From: JBDGYE01 sp039584255
GTDB lineage: Bacteria; Gemmatimonadota; Gemmatimonadetes; Palauibacterales; Palauibacteraceae
DNA: 64,000 nucleotides
Assembly (NCBI GenBank): GCA_039584255.1
Contig: JBDGYE010000001.1
Coordinates: 1 to 64,000 of the forward strand
Reading direction: 5' to 3'
Below, piece by piece: positions 8,197 through 16,949 of this stretch; position 1 is the first letter of the stretch, and each line of letters starts with the position of its first letter. The notes beneath the pieces were generated by a model. The model had not been told where the DNA came from. It searched no databases and saw nothing but the letters and a program-made list of their open reading frames with translations. The translations under genes and the position numbers were made by a program.

Positions 8197-11100
8197 TCAG
8201 CCCTTCTTCTCGCACCACTCGCGGGCGTTCTGGAACATCCGGATCCATGGCGAGAAGGGAAGCGCGCCCCGGGCCGCGGTCCGCCTGGCGTCCTCCCGCA
8301 ATCCGTCCGGCGCCCACCCCCATTGCCAGGCCAGGAAGCTGCGCTCCGGGTGCGGCATGATGGCCAGGTGACGTCCGTCGGGCGAGCAGAGGGCAGCGAT
8401 CCCACGAGCGGATCCGTTGGGGTTGAAGGGATAGCGCTCAGTTGGCTGCCCTTCTTCGTCCACGAAGCGGACGGGCGCGAGGCCCTCGGCTTCCACCCGC
8501 TCCAGGATCGACGCGTCCGGGAAGAAAGCCTTGCCCTCGCCGTGAGCCACCCAGATACAGAGGGTCGCCCCCGCCATCTCCCTCAGCATGATCGCCGGGC
8601 TCTCCTCGATCCGGACCGAAGCGAAGCGCGACTCGAACCGCCCGGAGGCGTTTCGGACGAAGCGAGGCTGGGTTCGGTCGGAGATGCCGCGCCAGGGCAC
8701 CCAGCCCAGCAAGGCCTCGAGCTGACACCCGTTGCAGACCCCGAGACTGAAGGTGTCCGGGCGGGAGGCGAAGTCGCTGAACTGCCGCTCCAGCTCCTCG
8801 TGGAAGCGGATCACCGCAGCCCAGCCCTTGGCGGAGTCCAGGACGTCGGCGTAGGAGAAGCCGCCCACGAAGGCCACTCCCCGGAACGGATCGAGCGTGA
8901 CCCGGCCGGCCAGCAGATCCGACATCGCGACGTCCCACGGCTCGAACCCGGCGGCGAAGAAGGCCGAGGCCATCTCGCGGTCGGAGTTGCTGCCCTCTTC
9001 CCGGATGACGGCCACCCGCGGCCGGGTAGCGCGAGCGAGGATCAGGGGCGCCGTCGGACCGTAGTCGAAGGGAACGTGAAGACGCGGAGCCGTGCGGTGG
9101 CGCAGTCCCGCCCGTTCCTCGTCGACGCAGTCCGGGTTCGCCTGGAGACGGTCGAGCTGGAAGCTCGTCTCTTCCCAAACGTCCCTCAGATCCCGCAGGT
9201 CGGCTTGCAGCACGTGAGTTCCGCCGCTCAGGATCGACACGGCGGTGTCGGGGGTCGTGCTGCCAATGATGGCGCAAGGAACGTCGGCACGCCCGAACCG
9301 CTCCAGTACATCACGCTCGCGGTCAGCCGCGACCTCCAGCACCAGGCCCAGCTCCTCCGCGAACAGCTGGGCGATCGGGCCCTGCGGTATGGCCGGGAGC
9401 TGCACCTCGATCCCGTGCCCTCCGGCAAAGGCCATCTCGAGGAGCGTCGTCACCAGACCTCCATCGCTCCGGTCGTGGCCCGCGGCCACGAGGTCTTCGT
9501 CGATGAGCCCCTGGGTGACGGCGAAGGCGCGCTTCAACAGCGCCGGGTCGTCCAGGTCGGGCGAGTCGTCTCCCACCTGCCCGTAGACATGGGCGAGGGC
9601 GGATCCTCCGAGTCGGTGCCGGCCGCCCCCGAGATCGACGTACAGGAGGCGTCCCGAGCCCGGGAGCTCGAGGTCGGGCGTCACCGTCTTCGTGATGTCG
9701 GGGCAGGTCACGTACGCCGAGATCACCAGCGAGCCCGGCGCCTTGACCGTTTCGTCCTGTGCGCCGCGCGGCCCGGGCGCGATGGCCGCCATGGACAGGC
9801 TGTCCTTGCCCCCGTCGATGGCGATGCCCAGATCCAGCAGTACCTCCGCCAGCGCCGCCGCCGCGTCCGCCAGCTCCGCACCTTCGCCCGGGAGCTTCGC
9901 GGCCCACATCCAGTTTCCCGAGCACTTCACGTCTTCCAGCGCGCTGACCCGGGCCCAGACCAGGTTGGTGAGCGCCTCCCCGACGGTCATTCGTGCCATC
10001 GCCGCCGGATCGAGCAGACCCTTGATGGGCTGCTCTCCGATGGCCGTGGCTCCACCGGTGACCGAGAAGTGGCTCTGGGCGATGACCGCCACGTCGGCCA
10101 CCGTGAGCTGGAATGGTCCGGCGCATTGCTGCCGGGCCACGAGGCCCGTGACGCTCCGGTCCACCTTGGTGGTGAGGAAGCGCTTCGATCCCACCGACAG
10201 AAGTCGCAGCACCCTGTCGAGCGCATCCCGAACGGTCAGGCTGGCGGGCAGCTCGAGGGGCTCGGGTGCGGAGCGGATCCGCTCGAGCTCGAAGGTCTTC
10301 TGGGGCATGTCGCCGAGCACGGCGTCCAGATCCAGGTTCACCGGCGTGCTGTCATCGCGCTCGTCATGAAGAACGATCCGTCCGTCGCCCGTCACGCGGC
10401 CCACGAACGCCACCGGCACCTTCTCTCGCTCGGCGAGTGATCGAAACAGCCCCTCCTGCCCGGGCCGAAGCAGAAGGGCGTCGTTCTCCTGGTACTCGGC
10501 ACCCCAGATCTCCAGAACGGAGAGCGTGTCGTCCCCAAGCGGGATCGCCCGGGCCTGGATCCTCGCGCCCGCGGGCTCGACGATCTCCTTCAGGACGTTG
10601 CAGTTCCCTCCGGCTCCCTGGTCGTGGATGCTGACGACCGGATTGTCGTCGCCGAGCTCGACGCAGGCCCGGAGCACCCGGTTCACCTTCTGCTCCATCT
10701 CGGCGTCGCCGCGCTGGACGGCGTTGAAGTCCAGCTCCGCCACGTTCTCGCCCTGAACCATGCTCGAGGCCGCGCCGCCCCCCATCCCGATCCGGTAGGC
10801 GGGTCCTCCGATCTTCACGACCCACATCCCCGGCTCCGGGGAGTGCTTCGCCGTGTGCCGGGCGTCGATCTGCCCGATCCCGCCGCTGAACATGATCGGC
10901 TTGATCCACTCCCGGCGCTCCCCGCCGGGGAGGCGGAGGCCGAACGAGCGCGTGTACCCCTGGATCACAGGCTCGCCGAACTTGTTTCCGTAGTCGGAGG
11001 CACCGTTGCTGGCCTCGATCTCGATCTCGAGGGGCGAGGCGAGGTTGTCGGGGTAGGCGAAGCCGCCGTTCTCCCAGGGCAGCTCATATCCCGGAACTCG

Positions 11101-12156
11101 GAGGTTGCCGACGCAGTAGGCGGCCGTCCCCGCGACGACCAGCGATCCCCGGCCGGCCGCGTGAACGTCCCGGATCCTGCCACCGGTGCCTGTCTCCGCA
11201 CCGGGGAACGGCGCCACGCCGGAAGGGAAGTTGTGGGTTTCCGCGGTGAAGATGATGTGGTAGTCGGGCTCCGCGGCCACGAAGCGCCCGGGCTCTCCCG
11301 GCCGCTCGGGCAGGATCGTCCGGATCCGGTAGCCCCGGATGGCACTGGAGTTGTCCTTGAAGGCGATGACGCTGTTGCGAGGGCTGGCGTCCAGCGGCTC
11401 CCTGAGGAGCTGCATGAGGTGCTTCGGGCTCTCGATGCCGTCGATGATCAGCCGGCCCTTGAAGAACCAGTGCCGGGAGTGCTCGCTGTTGGACTGCGCG
11501 ATGTCGAACAGCTCCACGTCGGTCGGGTCGCGGCCGATCTCGTCGCGGAACAGGCGCGTGTAGTACTCGAGGTCCCACTCGTCGAACGCCAGGCCCATCT
11601 CTCGGTTCACCCGCTCGAGCGCATCCCGGCCTTCCTCGAGCACCGGAACCGTCCCCACGGGAACCGGCTCGATTCCGGTCTCGAAGGTCCGGAGAGGCTC
11701 CGGATACTCGCACTCGGTCATCCGGTCGTGGACCTCGGCCAGAATGACCCCGACCTGCTCGTCCGTCATCGGCTCCGGCGTACGGAGCAGGTAGCGGCGC
11801 GAGCGCTCGATGCGCCGGATCTTGTCCAGCCCGCAGGCATGACAAACCGAGACGGCGTTGGTGGACCAGGCCGTCGTGAAGCTCATTCGCGGCCCGACCT
11901 CGAGCAGCGTGCTCCCTCCGTCCTCCTGGCGCAGGAAGCTCGCGCTGCCGAAGCTCTCGGGCTCGAAGGTCTCGGCGAGCAGCCAGGTGAGGATCCGCAG
12001 CTCGTCCTTTGTCAGGTCGCCGCGGGCCTCGACGTTGAAGCAGAACTCGGTGTCGATGGCTGCCACGGAAAGCTCGCGCTCGCCGATCCTCCAACGAAGG
12101 GCGCCCACCGCCGCCTCGGTCAGGGCGGGCGAGCGATAGAAGTGCAGGAGATCCAT
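8197..12156 (-). CDS. purL: Phosphoribosylformylglycinamidine synthase, large single-chain form
   Basis: Fourth step of purine synthesis: FGAR plus glutamine and ATP to FGAM. It is the large E. coli/eukaryote-type enzyme with all domains in one chain of about 1319 residues. Domains are an N-terminal PurS-like region, the FGAM synthetase core (HNFPSGVAPFPGAETGTGG, HDQGAGGNCNVLKEI) and a C-terminal glutaminase (SLGVCNGCQ with the Cys nucleophile; MPHPERS with the His). The ATG at 12156 begins MDLLHFYRSPAL, aligning with the normal PurL start; an in-frame ATG at 12219 would add 21 residues. Neither has a strong ribosome site. Open frame further upstream is shadow of the toxin gene. Confidence 0.96.
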   Translation of the reverse strand: MDLLHFYRSPALTEAAVGALRWRIGERELSVAAIDTEFCFNVEARGDLTKDELRILTWLLAETFEPESFGSASFLRQEDGGSTLLEVGPRMSFTTAWSTNAVSVCHACGLDKIRRIERSRRYLLRTPEPMTDEQVGVILAEVHDRMTECEYPEPLRTFETGIEPVPVGTVPVLEEGRDALERVNREMGLAFDEWDLEYYTRLFRDEIGRDPTDVELFDIAQSNSEHSRHWFFKGRLIIDGIESPKHLMQLLREPLDASPRNSVIAFKDNSSAIRGYRIRTILPERPGEPGRFVAAEPDYHIIFTAETHNFPSGVAPFPGAETGTGGRIRDVHAAGRGSLVVAGTAAYCVGNLRVPGYELPWENGGFAYPDNLASPLEIEIEASNGASDYGNKFGEPVIQGYTRSFGLRLPGGERREWIKPIMFSGGIGQIDARHTAKHSPEPGMWVVKIGGPAYRIGMGGGAASSMVQGENVAELDFNAVQRGDAEMEQKVNRVLRACVELGDDNPVVSIHDQGAGGNCNVLKEIVEPAGARIQARAIPLGDDTLSVLEIWGAEYQENDALLLRPGQEGLFRSLAEREKVPVAFVGRVTGDGRIVLHDERDDSTPVNLDLDAVLGDMPQKTFELERIRSAPEPLELPASLTVRDALDRVLRLLSVGSKRFLTTKVDRSVTGLVARQQCAGPFQLTVADVAVIAQSHFSVTGGATAIGEQPIKGLLDPAAMARMTVGEALTNLVWARVSALEDVKCSGNWMWAAKLPGEGAELADAAAALAEVLLDLGIAIDGGKDSLSMAAIAPGPRGAQDETVKAPGSLVISAYVTCPDITKTVTPDLELPGSGRLLYVDLGGGRHRLGGSALAHVYGQVGDDSPDLDDPALLKRAFAVTQGLIDEDLVAAGHDRSDGGLVTTLLEMAFAGGHGIEVQLPAIPQGPIAQLFAEELGLVLEVAADRERDVLERFGRADVPCAIIGSTTPDTAVSILSGGTHVLQADLRDLRDVWEETSFQLDRLQANPDCVDEERAGLRHRTAPRLHVPFDYGPTAPLILARATRPRVAVIREEGSNSDREMASAFFAAGFEPWDVAMSDLLAGRVTLDPFRGVAFVGGFSYADVLDSAKGWAAVIRFHEELERQFSDFASRPDTFSLGVCNGCQLEALLGWVPWRGISDRTQPRFVRNASGRFESRFASVRIEESPAIMLREMAGATLCIWVAHGEGKAFFPDASILERVEAEGLAPVRFVDEEGQPTERYPFNPNGSARGIAALCSPDGRHLAIMPHPERSFLAWQWGWAPDGLREDARRTAARGALPFSPWIRMFQNAREWCEKKG

Positions 12157-12253
12157 CTGCGCCGGGAGTTCAGACTTCGGTTGCCGTCTGCGTGGGACGC
12201 GAGCTCTTGCAGGGGTCATAGGATGGACCGGAGGATGCGTCAAGGAGAGCCTG

Positions 12254-12634
12254 TCAGCCCGGGAACCCCAGCCGGCGTGCCACCGCCGCCTGCCGTTCAT
12301 CAGAGGTGATGAACGGCAGTTCCCGCGGGCTCTCCGCCAGGTACAGCGCGCAGGCCAGATGCCACAGGTCGGCTCCACGAAGATAGCCGGCCGACAGCAC
12401 GGTAGTGATCTCCCGGCTGAGCGGTCGGTCCGGAAGCACCCATGTGATCGAGCCCAGCATCGGTTGGTCAGGTGCGACACCCTCCCGCAGGAAGGCGGTG
12501 AGAAGCTCAGCCTCCAGGAGATTAGAGGCCAGAAGGCAGTCGAAGCTCTCCAACCGACGGGCAAGAGCAGCGCCGCCCCGCTCTCCGAAAGCGATGGCCA
12601 CCAGGCAGGAGCTGTCGACGTAGGCCGGCTTCAT
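12254..12634 (-). CDS. PIN-domain toxin ribonuclease (VapC-type)
   Basis: A 126-residue PIN nuclease, predicted to cut RNA when freed from its antitoxin. The acidic site is visible: Asp7 (YVDSSCLVAIAF), Glu43 (NLLEAELLTA), Asp89 (GADLWHLACA) and Asp112 (FITSDERQ). It overlaps the antitoxin by 4 bases (12631-12634), the usual TA arrangement. It lies between the antitoxin and purL on the same strand, so purL may receive readthrough. Confidence 0.9.
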   Translation of the reverse strand: MKPAYVDSSCLVAIAFGERGGAALARRLESFDCLLASNLLEAELLTAFLREGVAPDQPMLGSITWVLPDRPLSREITTVLSAGYLRGADLWHLACALYLAESPRELPFITSDERQAAVARRLGFPG

Positions 12635-12903
12635 TCGTCGCGCTCGGCCAGAAAGCGCTCCAGGGCTCCCGGGCGGCGCGCGATGCGCACAAAGGTGCCC
12701 CCGCCTGCTTCGCCTCCCTGCAGGATGCCCTCCTCCCGGAACCGCACGAAGCGTTGCTCGAGTGTCGCAGGCTCCGCGTCCACCGGGCGGATCTCTGCCA
12801 CGGGCCTTCCTCTGTGTGTTACGGTGATCGTTCTTCCCCGCCGCACGAGACGGATCACCTCACTGAACTTCGCCTTCGCCTCGTAGATCGAGTAGGTTGT
12901 CAT
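12631..12903 (-). CDS. Phd/YefM-type antitoxin
   Basis: A 90-residue antitoxin. The N-terminal Phd/YefM DNA-binding domain (TTYSIYEAKAKFSEVIRLV, then TVTHRGRPVAEIRPV) is followed by a C-terminal tail that would wrap the toxin. It is first in the operon and overlaps the PIN toxin by 4 bases. Short repeats just upstream (12921-12938) are a likely autoregulatory operator. Confidence 0.9.
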   Translation of the reverse strand: MTTYSIYEAKAKFSEVIRLVRRGRTITVTHRGRPVAEIRPVDAEPATLEQRFVRFREEGILQGGEAGGGTFVRIARRPGALERFLAERDE

Positions 12904-12920
12904 GCTACAATCATCTATAC

Positions 12921-12938
12921 ACTAGTCAGACTAGTCAA
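12921..12938 (-). promoter_or_regulatory. Candidate operator of the Phd/VapC operon
   Basis: Two tandem 9-base units, ACTAGTCAG and ACTAGTCAA, sit 18 bases before the antitoxin start. Each contains the palindrome ACTAGT. On the coding strand the right unit begins with TTGACT, a possible -35 element. This fits autoregulation by the Phd-type antitoxin but is inferred from position and symmetry only. Confidence 0.45.
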
Positions 12939-13091
12939 GTGGCACCGGCGGTGTTGTGGTGGCACGAGCGGCTGACCCCGCCTGACCCCGTGGCGTACGA
13001 CCTGCCCGCGTCTAGTCAACGTCCGGCACGGGCGCGCTGTTTTGCTGGATGTCTTGAAGTTCCTCACCCTGGAGGCGAAGGAGTGAAGGCA

Positions 13092-15146
13092 ATGCGAATG
13101 GTTCTCTTGGCGGGTCTGGGCGTCCTGACGCTCGGCGCGTGCGGACCCACAGATAATGGTCAGGAACAGGTCCCGGAGCGAGCGGAGGCGGCCCTCGGTC
13201 TGGGAATCGATGCCGACGGGATGGACGCTGAGGTCAGGCCCCAGGACGACCTGTACGGCTTCGTGAACGGCACCTGGATGGAGCGCACCGAGATCCCGCC
13301 GGATCGATCGAACTACGGAGCGTTCATCGAGCTCGTGGACGGGGCGGAGGAGGACGTCCACGAGATCATGCGCGAGGCGGCACAGCAGGACGCCCGCCTG
13401 CCCGGCTCCGACGCCCAAAAGGTCGGCGACTTCTATAGGAGCTTCATGGACACCGCCCGCGTGGAGGAGCTGGGTCTCGAGCCGCTGCGCCCGACGCTGA
13501 CGCGAGTAGACGGGATCGAGAGCCGCGAGGACCTCTACGACGTGATGGCGGAGCTCGAGGTCCTGGGTGCACAGAAGCCCTTCGGCCTGTGGGTCAGCCA
13601 GGACGCGCGGGCCGCCGATCGTTACATCACGTATCTGAGTCAGTCGGGTCTCGGCCTCCCCGACCGGGACTACTACTTCAACGAAGACGAGCGCTTCCGG
13701 ACGTTTCGCGACAAGTACGTACAGTACGTCGAGGACATGCTGGAGCTCGCGGAGACACCGGGTGCCGCCGACGCGGCCCGGCGCATCATGGCGCTCGAGA
13801 CGCGGCTCGCCGAGAACCACTGGACGCGCGTCGAGAACCGCGACCGCGAGAAGACCTACAACAAGGTCACCCTCCAGGAGATGGCCGACATGGTACCGGT
13901 CATCGACTGGCCCCGGTACCTGGAGGAAGTCCACCTCGACGAGGCCGACGAGCTGATCGTCCGGCAGCCGTCGTATTTCGAGGCGATGGCGCAGATCCTG
14001 GCCGAGGTGCCGCTGGATGACTGGAAGGCCTATCTGCGCTTCAAGGCCCTCGACGCGTTCGCTCCTTACCTCAGCAGCGACCTCGTCGAGACCCGGTTCG
14101 ACTTTCGTCGCCGCACCCTGAGTGGCGTCGAGGAGAATCGAGACCGCTGGAAGCGGGCGGTCACGGCCGGTGACGATGTGCTGGGTGAGATCCTGGGCCG
14201 GATGTACGTCGATCGGCATTACCGGCCGGAGGCCAAGGCGCGAATGGACTTCATGGTCGAAAACCTGCGAACCGCCTTTCGCCAGTCGATCGACGGGCTC
14301 GAGTGGATGGGAGACGAGACCAAGCAGCAGGCCCAGGGAAAGCTGGCGAAGTTCAACACCAAGATCGGCTACCCCGAGAAGTGGAAGGACTACTCACAGC
14401 TCGAGATCCGGGAGGACGAGCTGCTGGGCAACGTCATGCGGTCGCGCCAAGTCGAGCACGACCGGGTCGTGAAACGTCTGGGGCAGCCGGTGGACCGGAC
14501 CGAGTGGTTCATGACACCGCAGACGGTGAACGCCTACTACAGCCCCACCATGAACGAGATCGTCTTCCCGGCGGCGATCCTCCAGCCCCCGTTCTTCAAC
14601 GTGGAGGCGGACGACGCGGCCAACTACGGGGCGATCGGGGCCGTGATCGGTCACGAGTTCAGCCACGGCTTCGACGACCAGGGCCGCAAGTCCGACGGCG
14701 ACGGCAATCTGCGCGACTGGTGGACCGAGGAGGATGCCGAGGGCTTCAAGGGCCGGGCGCAGCAGCTGGTCGACCAGTACGCCGGTTACAGTCCCATCGA
14801 GGGGATGAACGTGAACGGGGATCTGACCCTGGGCGAGAACATCGGCGACCTCGCCGGACTCACCATGGCCTACCGCGCGTACAGGCTGTCGCTGGAAGGC
14901 GAGGAGCCGCCGGTGATCGACGGCTATACCGGCGACCAGCGCTTCTTCATGGGCTGGACCCAGGTGTGGCGTCGCAAGTACCGCGAGGATGAGCTGCGCC
15001 GCCGGCTGGTGACCGATCCTCACTCGCCCGCCGAGTACCGCGCCAACGGTACGGTTCTGAACATCGACGCCTACCATGAGGCGTACGGCACGCAGCCGGA
15101 CGACATGATGTGGAAGGAGCCGGCCGACCGCGTGACTATCTGGTAG
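13092..15146 (+). CDS. M13-family zinc metallopeptidase lipoprotein (PepO/neprilysin-like)
   Basis: A 684-residue peptidase of the neprilysin family that cleaves peptides outside the cytoplasm. The ATG at 13092 opens a lipoprotein signal with lipobox LGAC, so it is probably lipid-anchored. The M13 N-terminal domain starts at DDLYGFVNGTWMERTEIP. The zinc site is HEFSH (His521, Glu522, His525), followed by ENIGDLAGL with Glu582 as third ligand and Asp586. It ends in the normal M13 way near the MMWKEPADRVTIW tail. GAAGGAG lies about 8 bases upstream; a GTG at 13083 is an alternative start. A hairpin terminator follows. Confidence 0.95.
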   Translation: MRMVLLAGLGVLTLGACGPTDNGQEQVPERAEAALGLGIDADGMDAEVRPQDDLYGFVNGTWMERTEIPPDRSNYGAFIELVDGAEEDVHEIMREAAQQDARLPGSDAQKVGDFYRSFMDTARVEELGLEPLRPTLTRVDGIESREDLYDVMAELEVLGAQKPFGLWVSQDARAADRYITYLSQSGLGLPDRDYYFNEDERFRTFRDKYVQYVEDMLELAETPGAADAARRIMALETRLAENHWTRVENRDREKTYNKVTLQEMADMVPVIDWPRYLEEVHLDEADELIVRQPSYFEAMAQILAEVPLDDWKAYLRFKALDAFAPYLSSDLVETRFDFRRRTLSGVEENRDRWKRAVTAGDDVLGEILGRMYVDRHYRPEAKARMDFMVENLRTAFRQSIDGLEWMGDETKQQAQGKLAKFNTKIGYPEKWKDYSQLEIREDELLGNVMRSRQVEHDRVVKRLGQPVDRTEWFMTPQTVNAYYSPTMNEIVFPAAILQPPFFNVEADDAANYGAIGAVIGHEFSHGFDDQGRKSDGDGNLRDWWTEEDAEGFKGRAQQLVDQYAGYSPIEGMNVNGDLTLGENIGDLAGLTMAYRAYRLSLEGEEPPVIDGYTGDQRFFMGWTQVWRRKYREDELRRRLVTDPHSPAEYRANGTVLNIDAYHEAYGTQPDDMMWKEPADRVTIW

Positions 15147-15208
15147 CTTTCGTCCCGAGGCCCACAGGTTCAGGGGAGCTTCCGTAGAACGGTCGATTGC
15201 CCGAACTT

Positions 15209-15242
15209 TCCCCCGCGCCGGAGCTGCTTCCGGTGCGGGGGA
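15209..15242 (+). terminator. Hairpin terminator after the M13 peptidase gene
   Basis: A 13-base stem, CCCCCGCGCCGGA paired with TCCGGTGCGGGGG around a 5-base loop, with one non-Watson-Crick position. It lies 63 bases beyond the peptidase stop and just before the DUF481 gene's ribosome site. No U tract follows. Confidence 0.55.
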
Positions 15243-15265
15243 TCACCATCAGCAAAGGAGAGAGG

Positions 15266-16126
15266 ATGCGCTCGCACACCGCGGCGGTTCTCGTATTCCT
15301 CCTGGCGCTTGGCGCCGGTACGGCGCATGCCCAGGACGCCGAAAGGGATCTAGGGTGGATGTTCAGCGCTGAGTTCTCGGGTGTGTGGACGGGCGGCAAC
15401 CAGGAGACCTTTACGCTGGGCCTGGACGGTACTGTCGAATACGTGTGGCCCAGATCTCTGGTCCGCTTCCGGGGTGGGGCCGTGACGACCGAATCCTCCC
15501 TCAAGACCCGGACGGCCGTCGGTACGGGCCAGGATGACTTCGTCCTCCAGGAGGCAACGGTCACCGAGAAGACGGCCGAGGCCTACTACGCACGTGGTCT
15601 GTACGAGTACGACGTGAGCGGCCGCTTCTACCTGTTCGGCGGCGTCGACTGGCTCCGCAATACCTTCTCGGGAATCGACAGCCGATTCCTGATCGCCGCC
15701 GGTGCCGGTAACACGTGGAAGAACACGGACGAGTTCAGGTTCAGGACCGGCTACAGCCTCACGTATACCTTCCAGGAAGACGTCGTCAAGAACCCGTTCA
15801 TCAAGACCAACTTTCCGGGCCTGAGGCTGGACTACGACTGGTTCTGGAAGCTCACCGCCTCGACCGACCTGGAGAGCATCCTCATCGCCGACTTCAACCT
15901 GGACAACACGGACGACATCCGGCTGGACTGGTACAACGCCCTCCCCATCTCCATCAGCTCCAAGCTGGCCTTCAAGCCAAGCCTCAGATTGCTGTGGCGC
16001 AACGAACCGTCGCTGACGGCGGTGCCGCTGTTCGACGCCGGCGGCAACGAAACGGGAACCACGGTCCTGGCGCCTCTGGAGAAGCTGGACAGCTTCCTCA
16101 CGATCGCGCTGGTGGTGACTCTGTAG
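15266..16126 (+). CDS. DUF481-family outer-membrane beta-barrel protein
   Basis: 286 residues with a cleavable signal peptide (TAAVLVFLLALGAGTAHAQ) and then alternating beta strands throughout. The features match DUF481/YdiY-type outer-membrane proteins: an early FSGVWTGGNQETFTLGLDG, a central YYARGLYEYDVSGRFYLFGG, and FRTGYSLTYTF. It ends in a hydrophobic strand (LTIALVVTL), as expected for barrel assembly. AGGAGAGAGG directly precedes the ATG at 15266. The function of this family is not established. Confidence 0.85.
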   Translation: MRSHTAAVLVFLLALGAGTAHAQDAERDLGWMFSAEFSGVWTGGNQETFTLGLDGTVEYVWPRSLVRFRGGAVTTESSLKTRTAVGTGQDDFVLQEATVTEKTAEAYYARGLYEYDVSGRFYLFGGVDWLRNTFSGIDSRFLIAAGAGNTWKNTDEFRFRTGYSLTYTFQEDVVKNPFIKTNFPGLRLDYDWFWKLTASTDLESILIADFNLDNTDDIRLDWYNALPISISSKLAFKPSLRLLWRNEPSLTAVPLFDAGGNETGTTVLAPLEKLDSFLTIALVVTL

Positions 16127-16175
16127 AGCGAGGCGTCCCCTGCTCCTCCGCTCTCGCCGCGGCGGCCCGGCAGCT

Positions 16176-16682
16176 TCAGGCGTGGGCCCTGCCGATCCAG
16201 GCGGCGACCAGTCTGAGAAGCTCGTCCACCTCCTCCGGCTCCAGTTCCTCCAGCCGGCGGTCGGACGCAAAGGTGGCGTCGAGCAGAAGCCGGCCGGCTC
16301 CCTCGCTGAAGTCCGACCTGCCCGATCCCTTGTCGAGGAAGCGGAGCAGGTCCTCGCCGGCAAGGCCGGACACCCGCTCGGGCCGGGACTGCAGGGCGAC
16401 CGCCGTCTTCTTCACCAGCTTGGGGACCTGCCGAAGCGCTACCGCACGGGTGGCTGGTTCGCGTGCCATCCTGCGGATCCGTCCCAGCTCCCTGTAGGCC
16501 GTGCTTCGGTAGTAGAAGGCGCGCAGGCGCTCGCCGATCCAGGTGAGGACGAGGAGCGCGAGAAGCACCAGGAGCCCAGCCACGAGCCACCCCCGCAAGC
16601 CGTCCGGCAGCCAGCCCGGGAGCTCGATGTCGGGAAGACGCTCAAGGAGCTCGTCGGCCTCCTGGAATCTGATCGACATCAC
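16176..16682 (-). CDS. DUF4381-family inner-membrane protein (BatC-neighbourhood type)
   Basis: 168 residues. One transmembrane helix (about residues 30-48, GWLVAGLLVLLALLVLTW) is followed by a cytoplasmic helical domain with the DUF4381 pattern: AYRELGRIRRMA, VPKLVKKTAVAL, then GLAGEDLLRFLDKG and FSEGAGRLLLDATF. DUF4381 genes normally sit in MoxR/von Willebrand clusters (Bat/aerotolerance type). Here neither partner is present within the window, which is unusual. It is divergent from the cardiolipin synthase gene. Confidence 0.8.
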   Translation of the reverse strand: MMSIRFQEADELLERLPDIELPGWLPDGLRGWLVAGLLVLLALLVLTWIGERLRAFYYRSTAYRELGRIRRMAREPATRAVALRQVPKLVKKTAVALQSRPERVSGLAGEDLLRFLDKGSGRSDFSEGAGRLLLDATFASDRRLEELEPEEVDELLRLVAAWIGRAHA

Positions 16683-16949
16683 CTTCTGGAACCTCCGTTG
16701 CGCAGAGACACTCGTACCACCTTAACCGACAAGAGCGTGTGGGTCACGGCCCACCGTCGTCGCCTCAGTCGAGAATCTGCGCCGGAGGCGCCCTGCCGCT
16801 AGGGCCGAACCGCGACGCCGGCCGTTGCCCGCGCGCGTACATCCGGTCTAATCTCGGGGAGCGTCCTATCCCGCGCCGATCCCGAGAGCAGGAGGCCCGC
16901 CATCCTCAAGAGATTCAAGGAATTCGCCGCCAAGGCCAACACGCCGGAC

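Noticed and set aside
8323..12309. Long plus-strand open frames over purL
   Set aside because: They are GC-rich shadows of purL with no start signals, no family motifs and strongly biased Arg/Gly/Pro composition.
12157..12564. Open frame extending purL upstream to 12564
   Set aside because: The extension lies antisense-free but in another frame over the PIN toxin gene, has shadow composition, and the known PurL start aligns with 12156.
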